Source: Pythium myriotylum (Eukaryota > Oomycota > Peronosporomycetes > Pythiales > Pythiaceae). From it: DNA of 64,000 bases. The stretch's first letter is position 1, and each line of letters begins with the position of its first letter. The stretch spans positions 1,674,001-1,738,000 of the forward strand of contig JALJCQ010000026.1 in assembly GCA_023091665.1 (NCBI GenBank), read 5' to 3'. Positions 1 through 11,105 of the stretch are shown here, piece after piece. Made by a program: the position numbers and the translations under genes. The notes below the pieces were generated by a model. It saw only the letters and a list, made by a program, of their open reading frames with translations. It was not told where the DNA came from and did not search any database.

Positions 1-1027
1 TCGCTGGTACGTTACACGAATTTCCTCCAGAATGCGCGATGATACAGCTTGGCCAAACGTCGGGAGCTTGCTTACGTCCGGCCGCCTCTCGAACAACTGC
101 TTGTGTGGAGGGAAGGACTCCCCGTGCTTGGGAATTCTGTTCCGCAGGAACACAGCGTGCAGAAGCGCGCCCGCCCACATAGAGTGGTGAAGGCCTGAAT
201 CAATCAGGATGGCCGCATCTCCGTGAGCGTTCGCACGGCTCGCTCGGCGACGCCATTCTCGAAGGAACTCTATCTTGTGCTATGCTCCTGCACGGTGCCT
301 TCTTGCTGGACGAGCCACCAAAAGTCCATGTTGAGAAATTCTGATCCTCCGTCGGTGCGGCCGATCTTTACCACGGATGCTTGGACAGCGGCCTGCCACT
401 CGATGAGCTTGAGGAACTCTTGAGCTTGCTTGTTGCCTCAGATCTCTTCTTCATTGGGTGCGCCTGGAGGAAGCCGCGCCATGCCACAACCATGAAGAAC
501 CGGTGTCCTTCCCGAGACTTGACCACCGTGCTGCTAAGATCGGCGTGAACCACACCGTCTGCCACCTCATCCGAACTCGATCGGTTCTTGCGCGGCGACT
601 TACCGATGGCCTTCGTGAGCGCGCAAACGACGCACAAGTGGGGTTTTGCTCCTTTTGCGATCTTGCGTCCTCTGACTATCTAGTTTCTCACCATCACCTT
701 TAGTGTCTTGTCGTTCAGGTGACCTAGTCGTCGGTGCCAGGATTCAAGGTCCGTGCCGAGCGCTGATAGCGCCTTGGCGCACGTCACATCTTTGTTCGTG
801 TGGGCCTGCTCTAGCGTGATGAGCGGGTAGAACCCGTTGACGTATCGCGCTATGCACGCCACTTGCCTGTGTTGGCCGCGAAATACCGTGTCGCCGACCG
901 CGTTGAACATGACCTGGCGACCGTCGTGGACGAGTATGGACACTTTGATGGTTTTATCCGCCAATTGCTGCTGCAATGGCCACGAGCGCTGGACCGACCG
1001 CGGCCAGCTGCGCAGCAATGTTGACAT
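1..1027 (-). mobile_element. Copia-type (Ty1) retrotransposon relic, gag-pre-integrase plus integrase, runs off the left edge
   Basis: The minus strand at 680-1027 encodes a GAG-pre-integrase domain, seen as LESWHRRLGHLNDKTL with the histidine pair typical of the Copia zinc-binding region. In other frames 368-637 encodes the start of the integrase core (CVVCALTKAIGKSP, then VVHADLSS with the first catalytic Asp). Positions 1-360 contain TDGGSEF, the second catalytic Asp block. The three pieces lie in the right order but in different frames, so at least two indels have broken the gene. Reverse transcriptase and RNase H would lie to the left, outside the window. No LTR was identified. The family call is firm; the element is dead. 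Confidence 0.85.
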
Positions 1028-1119
1028 CGATTCTCGCTACGGGCGGTAGAATTGGCGCGCCACCAAGGGCTGCTGGAGGTACGGAACTGAAGCGGCAAGC
1101 GCGTTTGCTCCCGCAGCGT

Positions 1120-1120
<1 letters not shown>

Positions 1121-1150
<30 letters not shown>
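1121..1150. repeat. G30 homopolymer
   Basis: Thirty consecutive G residues are flanked by two similar phrases (GCAGCGTC on the left and CCGCAGCGACG about 40 bases to the right). A run this long is either a real poly-G tract able to form a quadruplex or an assembly artefact. Confidence 0.9.
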
Positions 1151-1152
<2 letters not shown>

Positions 1153-1210
1153 GAGACAAAGCCGACCCGGTCATTGAAGCGGCTTGCCCCCGCAGCGACG
1201 TATTTGGACT

Positions 1211-1278
1211 TCTAGTGTTCGTTCGTGTTGAGCGAATGCGGGTGTTAGCCTGTCGAAACGTTAGCCGTGAACACTAGA
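1211..1278. repeat. Inverted repeat, 10-bp arms
   Basis: TCTAGTGTTC at 1211-1220 is answered by its exact reverse complement at 1269-1278, enclosing 48 bases. It may be a remnant of LTR or terminal sequence. Confidence 0.6.
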
Positions 1279-2481
1279 GAACGATAGTGATGGTGATTAT
1301 CCGGACTTGGTGGTTCGCTGGCGGATTCGAGAGTGAGCTCCCTGGACCGCCATTCATTTTGGTTTTTGGTAATCTTGTTGCGCTATAAAAATATCAATAT
1401 AAACGAGCTTGTCCCTCTGAACATGGTAAGCTTCTCCGCTGGGTCCAGAGAGTGAGTCTAGCGGCTTCCCCTTCGTGGCGTGGGCACTCGGGATGACCGT
1501 CCTCTGTGGGACTAAGGTCATCCAGGGCGTGCTGGTGTGCCGCATCTCCCGCCGTCTGCGGACTGCGAAGAATAGCTTCGAGCTTCAGCACTCGTAGAAG
1601 ATGGTGGAGATCAGTCTGTCCACCATGTATGTGTGCTGCAGTCAATAGATGGAGGCTGGGACGGGATCTCTCTATCGTTCGTAAGAAATGGCTGGAAAAA
1701 TCGTTCCTGTCAGCCAGCGCATGTGGACAGCCTCCTTGTATCATACCGCGAAATCAGTAACGTAAATGGCCAGTTTAAGAAAGGATTTTGGACGCCCTAA
1801 CAAACCCCTTGACTTCTCATGCTCCAAATATCCATTTTCACATTTTTGAACACGATTGAGATCCTTGCACGTCTGTTAATCGAGTCGCACAGGTGCGAGC
1901 GCTTACATACAAGCAACTATCAGAGAGTGCGGCTTAAAAATGGTAAGTGCAAAAATCACAGGATCAGTTTAAGAAAATTCAAACGTCTATTTTTTGGGGG
2001 GATCAGAATCGTTTGTCCAATGTTACAGCAGGAGGAAGTATTCTATCTCATAAAGCCTATCCGTTGTAACCAAATGTCTGTGATTAGAGTTTATGACCCG
2101 TCCACACACACACTACCTATATTAGCCCTTCCACCGAATCCAAGTATAACGGAGGGGGTTACATCTGGATTTCTGGCATTTTTGATAGGATTCCTATGAA
2201 GTTTGGGCTCCAAAGCCCCTTGCTCTGTCAAGGTTGGTACAGTACAGATGCATCGATTTTTTCTTGTTCTTTTGTACTCGCGTGTGGCACTACGTTAAGG
2301 TCAGAGTCCGCGGAGGAAGGGTTGTCGCGGTAAACCTCCCTCCGGATTTCGTTGCGCTGGTTCATTTTGAGCAGATCCTTACGTATTGAACTTGAGAAGG
2401 CGTCTGGTTCCTTGCGTCTTTGATAGTGCAGCTATCTCAGCTGCCTCGCTACTGTTCATTGGCATTCCGCAGCAATCAATC

Positions 2482-4415
2482 ATGACGCGAGGTCAAAAGC
2501 GCAAGGCGGAGACAGATCTTGGCGCGGATGGAGGCACAGCAATCGCGGAGCTCCTCAAAGCAAAACGCACGAACGCGAGTACAAAGCGTACGTGTTCGTC
2601 AAAAACTGGCATCATGCGGGACTGGCTGCTGGTCAAATTTCCTGGTGTGGTCTGCGACGACGGATCTTTGGTGCTTCCTCTCCCCAAGGATGCTGTGATC
2701 GGATTCTTTGGGCATCTAAGCGAGCCAGCTCACTACCGTATTACCCGCGACGTGCATGCGGATGAAGCGCCTAAACACCCACTCTCTGTGTCGACGGTGA
2801 CGGGTTACAAGAGCGCGATCGTGGATCTCTATCGGGGTCAATATCTGCAGTTTGATTCGGCCTTAGATGGCGAGCTGAAGACCACGCTCGAAGGGTATGA
2901 AAAGACTATCAACGACCTGAAGAAACGCGGGCTTGTGGGGATCAATAAAGGCAAAATGCATTTGAAAGCGAGTGGTTATGATTTGTTGGCAATGAGGTTG
3001 ATGCTCCAGAGGCCGTCGAAGAAAAGCGAGTCGTGGTCGGCAACGGTGTTTGCATGGAGCTTTTTTGTGTTGATGTCGAGTTTGATGAGCCGATCTGACT
3101 CGGTGGACAAGATCATGCTGGAGCACATGGACTGGGCTGATGACTCGCTCATCGTCGAAGAGTAAGGACACAAAGGGATCAGACTGAAGCCTATAAATAT
3201 GGAAAGCATGTGTACGCCAATCCGTATAAGCAATCAAAGTGTCCAGTTCTCGTGCTTTATTCACGTGTCCGGAGCGGTTTAATGGTCGGCATCAAATCGT
3301 TGTCGGAAAGGACAACAAAGGCCTCTTTGGACGGGCCATGAGAAAGGTTTTGGCAAGTCTCAGCGAAGATGAGCTCCTCTCTCTCCGTTGGGACGCTAAA
3401 GAAATAGGCACTCACAGCATACAAAAAGGAAGCAGCACGTTTGCACTCGGTCTACCCCTGTGCCTGTGTACTTGAGAATGGGGCAAAGTCTCGGCAGGCT
3501 CAAAGACCGATATGTTCATTTCGCTGAAGGCGCAAATCAGCTGTGCGGCCGTATGGTCGTCGGGCTCCCATTTGACTCTGAAAAATTTGGTGTGCTACCT
3601 CCGCATTTCGATTCTGTTACACGCATCAATCTCACCGAATCGTACTGGCGAGAAATCATTTCTGGTTTTGACGAATTCCCGCGCAGTGCAAAAACCATGC
3701 TCCTAATTCTGTTGGCTTCGCTTATTGACCACGAGCAGTATCTCCGAGAGCATCTCGGCTCCGACCATAGACTTTTCATGGCGCGCGTCTTTGCAAACAA
3801 CCATCTACTAACTCAACTGCATGGAAAGACAACAATTGCCATCGGATTGTCACCCGTGTGTGCTATGAAGGCAACCGGAATACCGCCGCACTTAGCGATT
3901 GCTGCCAGGGGAAAAAGAGATCGGCGGCGAGCACGACAAACTGCAGTCCACGCTCGAGGAGCTGCCCTCGCGGATCTCGGAGGTGGTCGTTGAGAAATTA
4001 CGTCAAAGTTTTGCTATCCAAGGACTTTTGCCGCTGACTATAAGAGACGTTGATGAACGGCTCCAACAATTCTCTCCGTGATAGCTTTCGAGAGATGATG
4101 GCTCAGAACCAGCCACAAGAGCACAGGGACACGGATGTGCAACGTGAAAGATGGGAGTCATGGCTTTGGAATGATGGCACTCTGTGGCACGCAGTGCCGA
4201 AGGGCTGGAGATTCCCGGTACGGGTCCACGTGAAGCCAATGTGGGATTTATGGCATTTTGGTGACTCAAGCAGTGGAATCCGCCCGTACTATTTGATTGT
4301 TCGTCCACGGGATATCGAGTCCAAAGATTACATGAATCATTGCCGCGCCATCGTTGGGTTGTCCTCATGGTGGATCGAGTGCACGGAGCCAGCCAAGTCA
4401 ACGAACGCTTTCTGA
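2482..4415 (+). pseudogene. Crypton-type tyrosine recombinase with GCR1_C-like DNA-binding domain, decayed
   Basis: The product would be a Crypton transposase, a tyrosine recombinase that moves circular DNA intermediates. The ATG at 2482 opens a frame to 3165 (MTRGQKRKAETDLG onward) holding the SAM-like core-binding region. The next piece sits in another frame at about 3166-3250 (KHVYANPYKQSKCPVLVL), then 3239-3475 (GTHSIQKGSSTFALG, the conserved Arg/His box region). The segment 3460-3993 contains LRMGQSLGRLKDRYVHFAEG, the expected region of the catalytic Tyr. A coiled segment follows at 3899-4081. The C-terminal part at 4050-4415 (WNDGTLWHAVPKGWRFPVRV, then WDLWHFG) resembles the GCR1_C domain found in some Crypton lineages. 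At least four frame changes make it a pseudogene. Element ends were not found; Cryptons lack obvious terminal repeats. Confidence 0.75.
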
Positions 4416-5280
4416 ATCTGTTTCTGGGGGGATCGTGTCACACAGTGAATCTGTGGCGGGATTTCAGCCAATCATTTTTGCCCCTAATTTGATGTGGCAT
4501 TCTCAAAAACTGGTCAGGTCTCTTTTAACAAGCGATCCACGAGTCAAGTCGCCCTGGTTTGGGAGTTAGAGGTTTTTTTCACGAAATCCGGACCAAACTT
4601 TTGTACCATAAAAAATGGATACGTGTGTAGTGCGTTTTACTGGCGTTCTGAACTCGCCTTTTGTCGACCGTAATTCGACTCTGGAGAGGAGCAATGGCCT
4701 AATAGGCTCTAATCAGCCTGTAAAAGAGTTCTAACAAGTACTGAAGCACACCTTGTTCGAATCGGTTGTCTTCATTGGCATTTTTTTTAATTAGCCATTT
4801 ACGTTAAACCATACTTCTACGGAACTCGCAGGAACAGGATAGGGATTTTAGAGTCAGTTGCAGGAACGGGGATCCAGCAAATTCGCAAATGCAGGAATAA
4901 AGCTCAACCCATCGGTGAGAATTTTCCTGAGTCCTGAACATTGGTGCGAATTTGCAGGACAAATCACCCTGTGATAATAGAAACAAGTGTTGTACTGCGA
5001 TTCCCATCAAACCTGATGATGGCGCAAGTGAAATCTATTGAGTTGATTTTAGTGGACCCCTGTAGCCCTGGAATGTCTTGGTTGCTGAAACTTGTTTGGG
5101 GCTCAACGCAGTTGGACTGGAGGGACCACTGCGGATACAGGTCATTTGCAAGCGACTCGTTTCGCTGAGAATGACCGACTTTTGCTGATTCGTGGTGGTT
5201 CAGAAACGGAATGATGGCTAACCGTACAACAAGTCATCTTGCCGGCGTGCACCACTGTCAACGAAAGTCATGCACCCCAT
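4416..5280. other. No gene recognised; probably degraded 5' part of the dehydrogenase pseudogene at its right end
   Basis: Only short shadow frames are present, and no motif was recognised. The last 150 bases could contain unreadable upstream exon sequence of the short-chain dehydrogenase pseudogene that follows. Confidence 0.4.
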
Positions 5281-5773
5281 CTGATGAACGAATGTAATCG
5301 GGTTCCCCACGTCAACGCTGTCGGCACGTTCCAAGACTCGCAGCAGCCCGGTGAGTAGGTGATGATCGCAGTCTCGAATGCGACTTCACTAACTCATTGT
5401 CTTCGCAGAATGTAGAAGCAACTGCAGAAGGCTGATGGCGACAGGGGCGTCGCCATCAACGCAGCAAATACTACGGCTTTTGAAGGCACCATTCGTCATA
5501 TTGGGTACTCTACAAGCAAGGTTGCCATGGCCGGGATGATACTGTCCATGACCCAAATCCTGAATCGGTTTGGCATCCGCGTCGTCACTATCGCATAAAG
5601 TCAGTTATTTTTGCCTGATGATCGCACTGTAGAATGCCGAAGAAGCTCCAGGAGAGACTGTTCAGCGATTTTCCTTTTCAAAAACGCTCCGGTCAGCCAG
5701 AAGACGTCGCGCACTCATCGTTGAGACCCTTACCATCAATGGTGAGACCATTCGGATCAAACCCGCCGCGTGA
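5281..5773 (+). pseudogene. Short-chain dehydrogenase pseudogene, HSD17B10 (3-hydroxyacyl-CoA dehydrogenase type 2)-like
   Basis: Three readable blocks follow the order of the SDR family member HSD17B10. The first (RVPHVNAVGTF, from about 5299) is the N-x-GTF region. The second (GVAINAANTTAFEG, then YSTSK, then RFGIRVVTIA, 5448-5595) contains the catalytic YxxxK. The third (PKKLQERLFSDFPFQKRSGQ, 5637-5696, then LTINGETIRI in another frame, ending at 5773) is the C-terminal substrate loop and tail. A well-formed intron separates the first two blocks. A second intron-like remnant sits near 5598-5632 with a stop codon in front of it. The upstream NAD-binding Rossmann half is missing. It was therefore a real intron-bearing gene that decayed in place, not a retrocopy. 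Confidence 0.7.
5351..5408 (+). other. Intron in the dehydrogenase pseudogene (58 nt)
   Basis: It starts GTGAGT, contains CTAAC as branch site and ends TCTTCGCAG. It lies exactly where the SDR coding blocks are interrupted. Confidence 0.65.
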
Positions 5774-6135
5774 TCGCCCGCCATGGTGTCATGAAACTTT
5801 GCTTAACTGCGCCGCGCCCTCGCGTTGCCGTTTCCGCCTCTGGAATCATATTCTATAATTATATGCCTGCACAAGTGGATGGAAACCATCGCTATGCTAC
5901 TCCGATAACTTCACCCGTAATTTTTTTTTGATAGAGTGAACAAGGCTTGCAAAGCCCTAGAAACTCTGGATATTCAGAGAACAACGGGCTGGACAATCTT
6001 CTCTTTGCCTTCTCTGATCGGCCTGAAAGCAAACCTCAATCAATTTGAATATATCCTCCGATTTCACCGCAAAGGAATGTAGTATTTACTCATTCTACTT
6101 GAAAGGAACGCAAAGAAGCAGATGCGACAGCAACA
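5774..6135. other. Gap without recognised gene
   Basis: The region is AT-rich, with a T run near 5922-5930, and forms the 3' flank of the first flavocytochrome gene. Nothing else was recognised. Confidence 0.4.
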
Positions 6136-8448
6136 CTAGAGCTCGAACTCTTCCTCGTGGATGTCAAAGTGACTCGCGCCGATCTCGTGGGCCGCATATT
6201 CCACCGCGCGTTTCATGGCCTCGGGTCCAGACACAAACACACCGATCACGGGCTTACCCGTCGTCTCGACCGATGTGTCTTGATGGAATGCGAAGGTCTT
6301 GACAAGCAAGGCCTTGGTATCCGGACGTTCGCCCGTGACGACGTCATAGTGGCTGAGCAGATCACGGTAGGTGTGAACGTCGGTGACTGTGAAAGCCGGC
6401 GTGCCGATCGACTGGAAGACGTTCATCTCGATCTCCTTAGACCCGGCGATGGAGTTCGCACGGCGCTTGAAGAGGCGTTCAGCGAAGACAAATGCGAAGA
6501 CGAGACAACCGGCGACGATGGCCATGCTGGGTTCGACGAACTGTTGCAGTGGCCAGCGATCCGGGTGGTTGCGTTCAAGCTTGTCGTCGCCGTAGTGAAG
6601 GTAGACGACGAGCAGCACTCCAACGAGCACGACCGTGGTCATGGCGAGTGCACGGTACGTGCGCGACCGCAGCGGTTCGGTGAACGCGACAGGCTTGGCC
6701 TTCGTCTCATAAGCAGTCGGCTGGATGTGCTTGCCCTGGAGACGATCTGTGTCAACACGCGTGTCAAGGACGTCGTCGGTGGGCACACGCGTGAGGTAGA
6801 AGTGGAGTTTGAAGTGCTTCTCTTGTGGGTCGAGCTCCTTGAGACGAAGCAGTACCGGGTGCACTTCTTCCAACAGTGCAAGCTCACGGAACGAGAAGAT
6901 AAATACCACCTTCTGCGTCAATGGCTCGTTGCTCGAGAGCTTGGCGACAAGGTCTTCGAGGATAGCGAACATGGGGGTCGCTCCAATGCCACCGCCCACC
7001 AGACACACCGTCGAGTACTCATCGTACGACTCCAGCGACGCGCCGTAGAAGCCGTCCACGTAGATCGTCGGCAGAATGTTCTTCTGCTTGCACTCGTTTG
7101 CATGCTTGACGAGCTGCTGCGTCCAGTCTCCGAGCGACTTGAGCAACACAGTCACGGTGGACGGACTCGTGCGAGGCGACGATGAGATCGTGAAGGCGTG
7201 CCACTGCAGCTTGGAGATCGCAGGCACGTTCAGGTACAGAAACTGACCGACACGGTAGTGGCCGTCGCGGCCTGGCGAGCGCTTGATCACTACCTTGACG
7301 AGGTCGTCCGAGATGGCCGTGAGCTCCGTGACCTGGACAGGAGCGAAGTTACTGGACGCCGACATGGCTCGGTGGAAGCAGTAGATGATGAAGGTGGGGA
7401 AGATCCACCAGACGATGCTGGCCCAGTGCATGACGGAGAAGATGACAGCAAGGAACAAGAGCTGGTGCGAGTAGTAGAAGACGTTGTAGAACTTGCGGCG
7501 AATAAATGGGATCGATGTGAGTCCGATGACCAGGAAGATAATCAGTGCAATTTCACCGAAGACATTGAACCAGACTTTGTAACCTTTGCGCTCGCCGAGG
7601 TTACAATCGAAGCATGGGAGCGACTGAGCCTTCCATGTTCCTTGGCGGATCCACGACCAGTAGTAGCCGATACAGTGTAGCAGTCCCGTGAGCACGGTCA
7701 CGACTCCCAACCAGCGGTGGTACTTGATACCGTTGGCGTAGGATATGTTGAAGAACTCCATCCACGCGCAGTTACGAGTAGCCGGCAAGAAGAGGAACGC
7801 GAGGTTGAAGATGCACGAGTAGCCAAACGTCAGTCCGATGGACTCAAGGTAGGTGTTGAACTTGATGCCTCCTTTCACACGCGCCTTCATGTTCTTCATT
7901 CGAGTCGTGTAGTAGCGGTAGAAGACAAACACATTGCCGCCAACGACGGCGAGGAAGAAGATCCACTCGCCGTAAGACCAGTATGAGACCTTGCCAAAGA
8001 GCGCAGGCTTGCGACGTAGCACGAGCGCGAGCTTCAGCATGTAATGCGACGAGATACGACGCAAATTGAAGTGACGCAAGAACTCGATGAGCAGCGCACT
8101 CATGAAGAGTGGGAGCATGGCGAAGAGGAAGAAGAATGTCGGCATGACCATTTCGCTGTGGCCCGTGGCAGGTTGGCCCTTGGCCTGCGTTGCCGACACG
8201 CCCCACCACCTCTTCATCTTGGTTGTCATCTTGGTATACGTCGGCGTGAAGTAGACGAGTTGGCCGAAGACGAAAACCCCCATAGCGACGAAGATGAGCA
8301 GCTGAGCGAGATTCCCGACCCATTGGTAGCGCGAGCTCCATGGAGACACGCCTCTCTTGGCCTCGTAGCTCGAAGGGTGCCCTTCAGGAGTTTTCGCCGA
8401 GATGTATCCGTCTTGGTTGGGCGTGAGCGGGACGTGATTCGGTGGCAT
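6136..8448 (-). CDS. Ferric reductase / NADPH oxidase-like transmembrane flavocytochrome, paralogue 1
   Basis: This 770-residue membrane protein should pass electrons from NAD(P)H via FAD and two haems across a membrane to Fe3+ or O2. About eight N-terminal membrane segments lie between residues 46 and 357. The haem ligands are His244/His258 and His328/His341, in two helices. The FAD block HAFTISSSP is at about 417-425, DGFYG is at 465-469, and the nucleotide site GGGIGATP is at 485-492. The terminal SGPEAM (740-745) replaces the usual CGP with SGP. Two further membrane helices (about 601-618 and 640-656) interrupt the nucleotide-binding domain, a layout I associate with plant FRO-type reductases more than with animal NOX. 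No EF-hand is present. The ATG at 8448 is the only good start. The frame is uninterrupted and needs no intron. Whether the acceptor is iron or oxygen cannot be read from sequence. Confidence 0.9.
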   Translation of the reverse strand: MPPNHVPLTPNQDGYISAKTPEGHPSSYEAKRGVSPWSSRYQWVGNLAQLLIFVAMGVFVFGQLVYFTPTYTKMTTKMKRWWGVSATQAKGQPATGHSEMVMPTFFFLFAMLPLFMSALLIEFLRHFNLRRISSHYMLKLALVLRRKPALFGKVSYWSYGEWIFFLAVVGGNVFVFYRYYTTRMKNMKARVKGGIKFNTYLESIGLTFGYSCIFNLAFLFLPATRNCAWMEFFNISYANGIKYHRWLGVVTVLTGLLHCIGYYWSWIRQGTWKAQSLPCFDCNLGERKGYKVWFNVFGEIALIIFLVIGLTSIPFIRRKFYNVFYYSHQLLFLAVIFSVMHWASIVWWIFPTFIIYCFHRAMSASSNFAPVQVTELTAISDDLVKVVIKRSPGRDGHYRVGQFLYLNVPAISKLQWHAFTISSSPRTSPSTVTVLLKSLGDWTQQLVKHANECKQKNILPTIYVDGFYGASLESYDEYSTVCLVGGGIGATPMFAILEDLVAKLSSNEPLTQKVVFIFSFRELALLEEVHPVLLRLKELDPQEKHFKLHFYLTRVPTDDVLDTRVDTDRLQGKHIQPTAYETKAKPVAFTEPLRSRTYRALAMTTVVLVGVLLVVYLHYGDDKLERNHPDRWPLQQFVEPSMAIVAGCLVFAFVFAERLFKRRANSIAGSKEIEMNVFQSIGTPAFTVTDVHTYRDLLSHYDVVTGERPDTKALLVKTFAFHQDTSVETTGKPVIGVFVSGPEAMKRAVEYAAHEIGASHFDIHEEEFEL

Positions 8449-10337
8449 CGTTGATCGTCGAAGTGCTTGGGACGCGGCAGATTCGCGAATGAGACCATCG
8501 GATTCGGTGGATGCTGGTAAAGCGACTGGCCCAGTGGAAGCACTCGGTCTGAGAACGAAGGTAAGGCGACGGTGCCTGCCTCAGTTCTCTTCGTGGAGGG
8601 CAGCCGTTTGGAGCAGGGATGGGAAACGACGTTGCAGCCGGCCCGTCACGTCAGCTGATCAGCCACGGGAGAAGGTTTGATACACAGCTCAGCGAGAGGC
8701 ACGCGCCCTCTCCGGCATCAAGCGTGGGATTCGCTGGCACGCGACTGGTGGCGCGGCGTCGAGAGGCACGTGGCCGACCGATTGGTGAGTCGACGGACCC
8801 AGATCCACGGGCAGCAGGTCCATCTGTCTGTCGGCTTCGCTCTTCCATGGACCAAGAGACGGCAGCGGGAGACGGTGTAATCGGCGGATCGCCGGGACGA
8901 GATGGGCGCGCCTCGCGCCGTGATAAGGGCGCGTGCCCTGCCACAGCTTAATCGCAACTGGCTCTGTAGCCATTTCAATCCTGTCGATCAGACACAGTCG
9001 GGGTATTTATTGATATAGTTTGTAGTACAGCGGAACATGCCAGAATAAGATCTGCGCACGGAGGGAGAATACATTTATAGAGGTTCTGTGGTGCATCGAG
9101 GCACGGGGATGGCACGCGTCCTGCACGTTGATTGGCTGGCTCGGTATCTTGCGGGTTAGTTGATTGGAGGCCAACGGCGTGCCTCGACTCCAATCGCCAC
9201 GCGAGAAGTGTCCGTTTGGCGACGGCTGAATAAGTGAGACCGTCCAACTGCGCCTGTCGGAAGTGCCAAGGCGGTGTCCGAATCGTGTCCAAATCAACAC
9301 TTTCGAGAGCCCGTGAGCATGGCCGAGATCGGTTCATCTCACAAGACCAATCGCTCAAGTTGAGACCACCGGGTTTTCGGCCATGTTGTTACCGCCAAGA
9401 CCTTGGCCCATTAGGTTTGAAACACACAGGCACGGATGATGGCACATCGGATGGCCGCGCGGCTTTGCGGCGAACCATCTCCTGCGCAGGTGCACGACGG
9501 CTCGTGATTGCAGAACAGGCTGGGAAGGCCGACGCTCTCCCCACGGAAGAAAGGGACCGAGAGTTCAGAAGATGAGTACAGTATAACGTACGGTACTGGA
9601 CTCCCAAGGCTGCTGCGCCACGATCGAACGCCGTTGGGAGATGCCGATCTGTGTCCGAACTGACGACGGACTGTTCCGAGAATCCTATTGCAGATCAAAA
9701 CGCAGCTGAGCGATGGCCAAGTCGCCAGTATGCTACCAACAATGAAAGAAAAAGCGGCCTGAAGTGCAGGTGTCATTGCGGTGGTGCAGGCTGCCGCGAG
9801 TCCAGACCGGCCTCAAGCCGTTGTGTGTGCTGCCGGGGACGAAGAAAGACTCGGACTTATCCCCACAAGACTGAGGAAGAGTGTGACGAAGGATTCAGCC
9901 AGCTTCGATTTTCTCACTTCTTCCACATTCTGCCCAAAACTGTGGGATGAAGCGCTCGAACTACCCATGGGCCGACTTCACAAGGACTGTATTCATCCAT
10001 TTCCCATATCTCTTGGCAAGCTGTGGATAGTCGACTTTTAGTCGAGATCCCGAGTCTTGGACCGACTTGAGTAGGTTGTGGAAATGACTGCTTATTAGAC
10101 TTGACTAACAGACGTCATTATGCTTGAATAGGGGACTGCTTCGGTTCCATCCATGCGATCGATTTCCCTGAATCCCCCGTCTCGAACATGTGGTGTCGCA
10201 GTCAAGGCGATGCGCTTCTTGCCCTCCCACTTGCCTCTCTGTTCGGTACATGTGTATAGGAATCTCTATTACGATCCAATAGACCTCAACTTTATGTCAA
10301 CCCATCCGATGCAGCATTCCGCAGCTGCCTATGAAGA
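8449..10337. other. 1.9-kb intergenic region, no gene recognised
   Basis: Only short overlapping frames on both strands are present, without family motifs. On the minus strand CTCATTCGCGAA at about 8493-8504, some 50 bases before the flavocytochrome start codon, weakly resembles an oomycete initiator. Confidence 0.45.
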
Positions 10338-10383
10338 AACTTATGGAGGCAGTGGGATTTTAATCCCACTGCCTCCATAAGTT
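10338..10383. repeat. Perfect palindrome, 22-bp arms with 2-nt loop
   Basis: The left arm ends GGCAGTGGGATT, the loop is TT, and the right arm starts AATCCCACTGCC. Arms are 10338-10359 and 10362-10383 with no mismatch. It abuts a second perfect palindrome on its right. Confidence 0.9.
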
Positions 10384-10449
10384 GCATCAACACAATTTTG
10401 CAAACGAGCATTTTTAAATGCTCGTTTGCAAAATTGTGTTGATGCAACT
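10380..10449. repeat. Perfect palindrome, 34-bp arms with 2-nt loop
   Basis: Arms are 10380-10413 and 10416-10449, centred on TT, with no mismatch by eye. The left arm contains CAACACAATTTTGCAAACG and the right arm its reverse complement. Confidence 0.9.
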
Positions 10450-11105
10450 CGATTCTACCACCTGCCAGACCCCAGCAAGTTGAACTGGGAAGCCGAGATG
10501 CTGGCAGCTTTCGTCTTTACAATTGTTACTCCGCCTGGTGGCGATGGCTTTGGAGAGATGAGTTAGGGCGTTTACGGCGTGGGTACGGTCAGGACGGGGT
10601 TGCAGCCGACGGGATCTGAAATACGGCCATTGCAAGTGAGGACTCGCGCTCAATACGGAGCATCTGACCACGCAGCGCTTAGGCAGTCAAATGTGATCGA
10701 TGATTATTATTTACAGAGTACGAAACTTCAGGTTGCTGACTTTGAAGAAAACGCGACTGTCTGGGTGTCAAACTCTTGTGGTAATACCACCAATCAGTAC
10801 GTCTAAAGAGAACTAGAGCTCATCGTATGTTGACAATTTCTTCCACCATCGGCTAGACCGTACGATGTAAATCGTTTTAGTTTGGTCACATCAGAAAGCT
10901 CTCGACAGACCTGAAGTCAAACGAAAACACAGGAAAATCTAAGAGCGATGCACTGGTTTCTTCAAGAGAAATGCTGTAGATTCGTCCGCAAAAGCTATCT
11001 ACCAGTTAGTTCTCCCGTCCTCACTGTAATTGATGAAGCGATGTTCTCGAGAACCGTACTGAACTGCCGGGGCGATAAGTGCGATATTCCTGGCGAGCAG
11101 TTGGC
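10450..11105. other. Intergenic, no gene recognised
   Basis: This is the 3' flank of the small secreted protein gene. No convincing frame or motif was seen. Confidence 0.4.

Larger units (their letters stand above)
1028..2481. other. No gene recognised between the Copia and Crypton relics
   Basis: This stretch holds a 30-G homopolymer and a small inverted repeat, listed separately. An ATG-started open frame of 126 codons at 1819-2199 (plus) is AT-rich, matches nothing I recognise and is probably fortuitous. Minus-strand frames at 1354-1744 could be decayed gag of the Copia relic, but I see no diagnostic motif. Confidence 0.5.

Noticed and set aside
1819..2199. 126-codon ATG frame on the plus strand
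   Set aside because: AT-rich, no motif, no promoter or homology that I recognise.
6157..8454. Long plus-strand frames opposite the first flavocytochrome (342, 160 and 136 codons)
   Set aside because: Shadows of a GC-biased coding strand; no domain and charge-rich nonsense composition. The same applies opposite paralogues 2 and 3.
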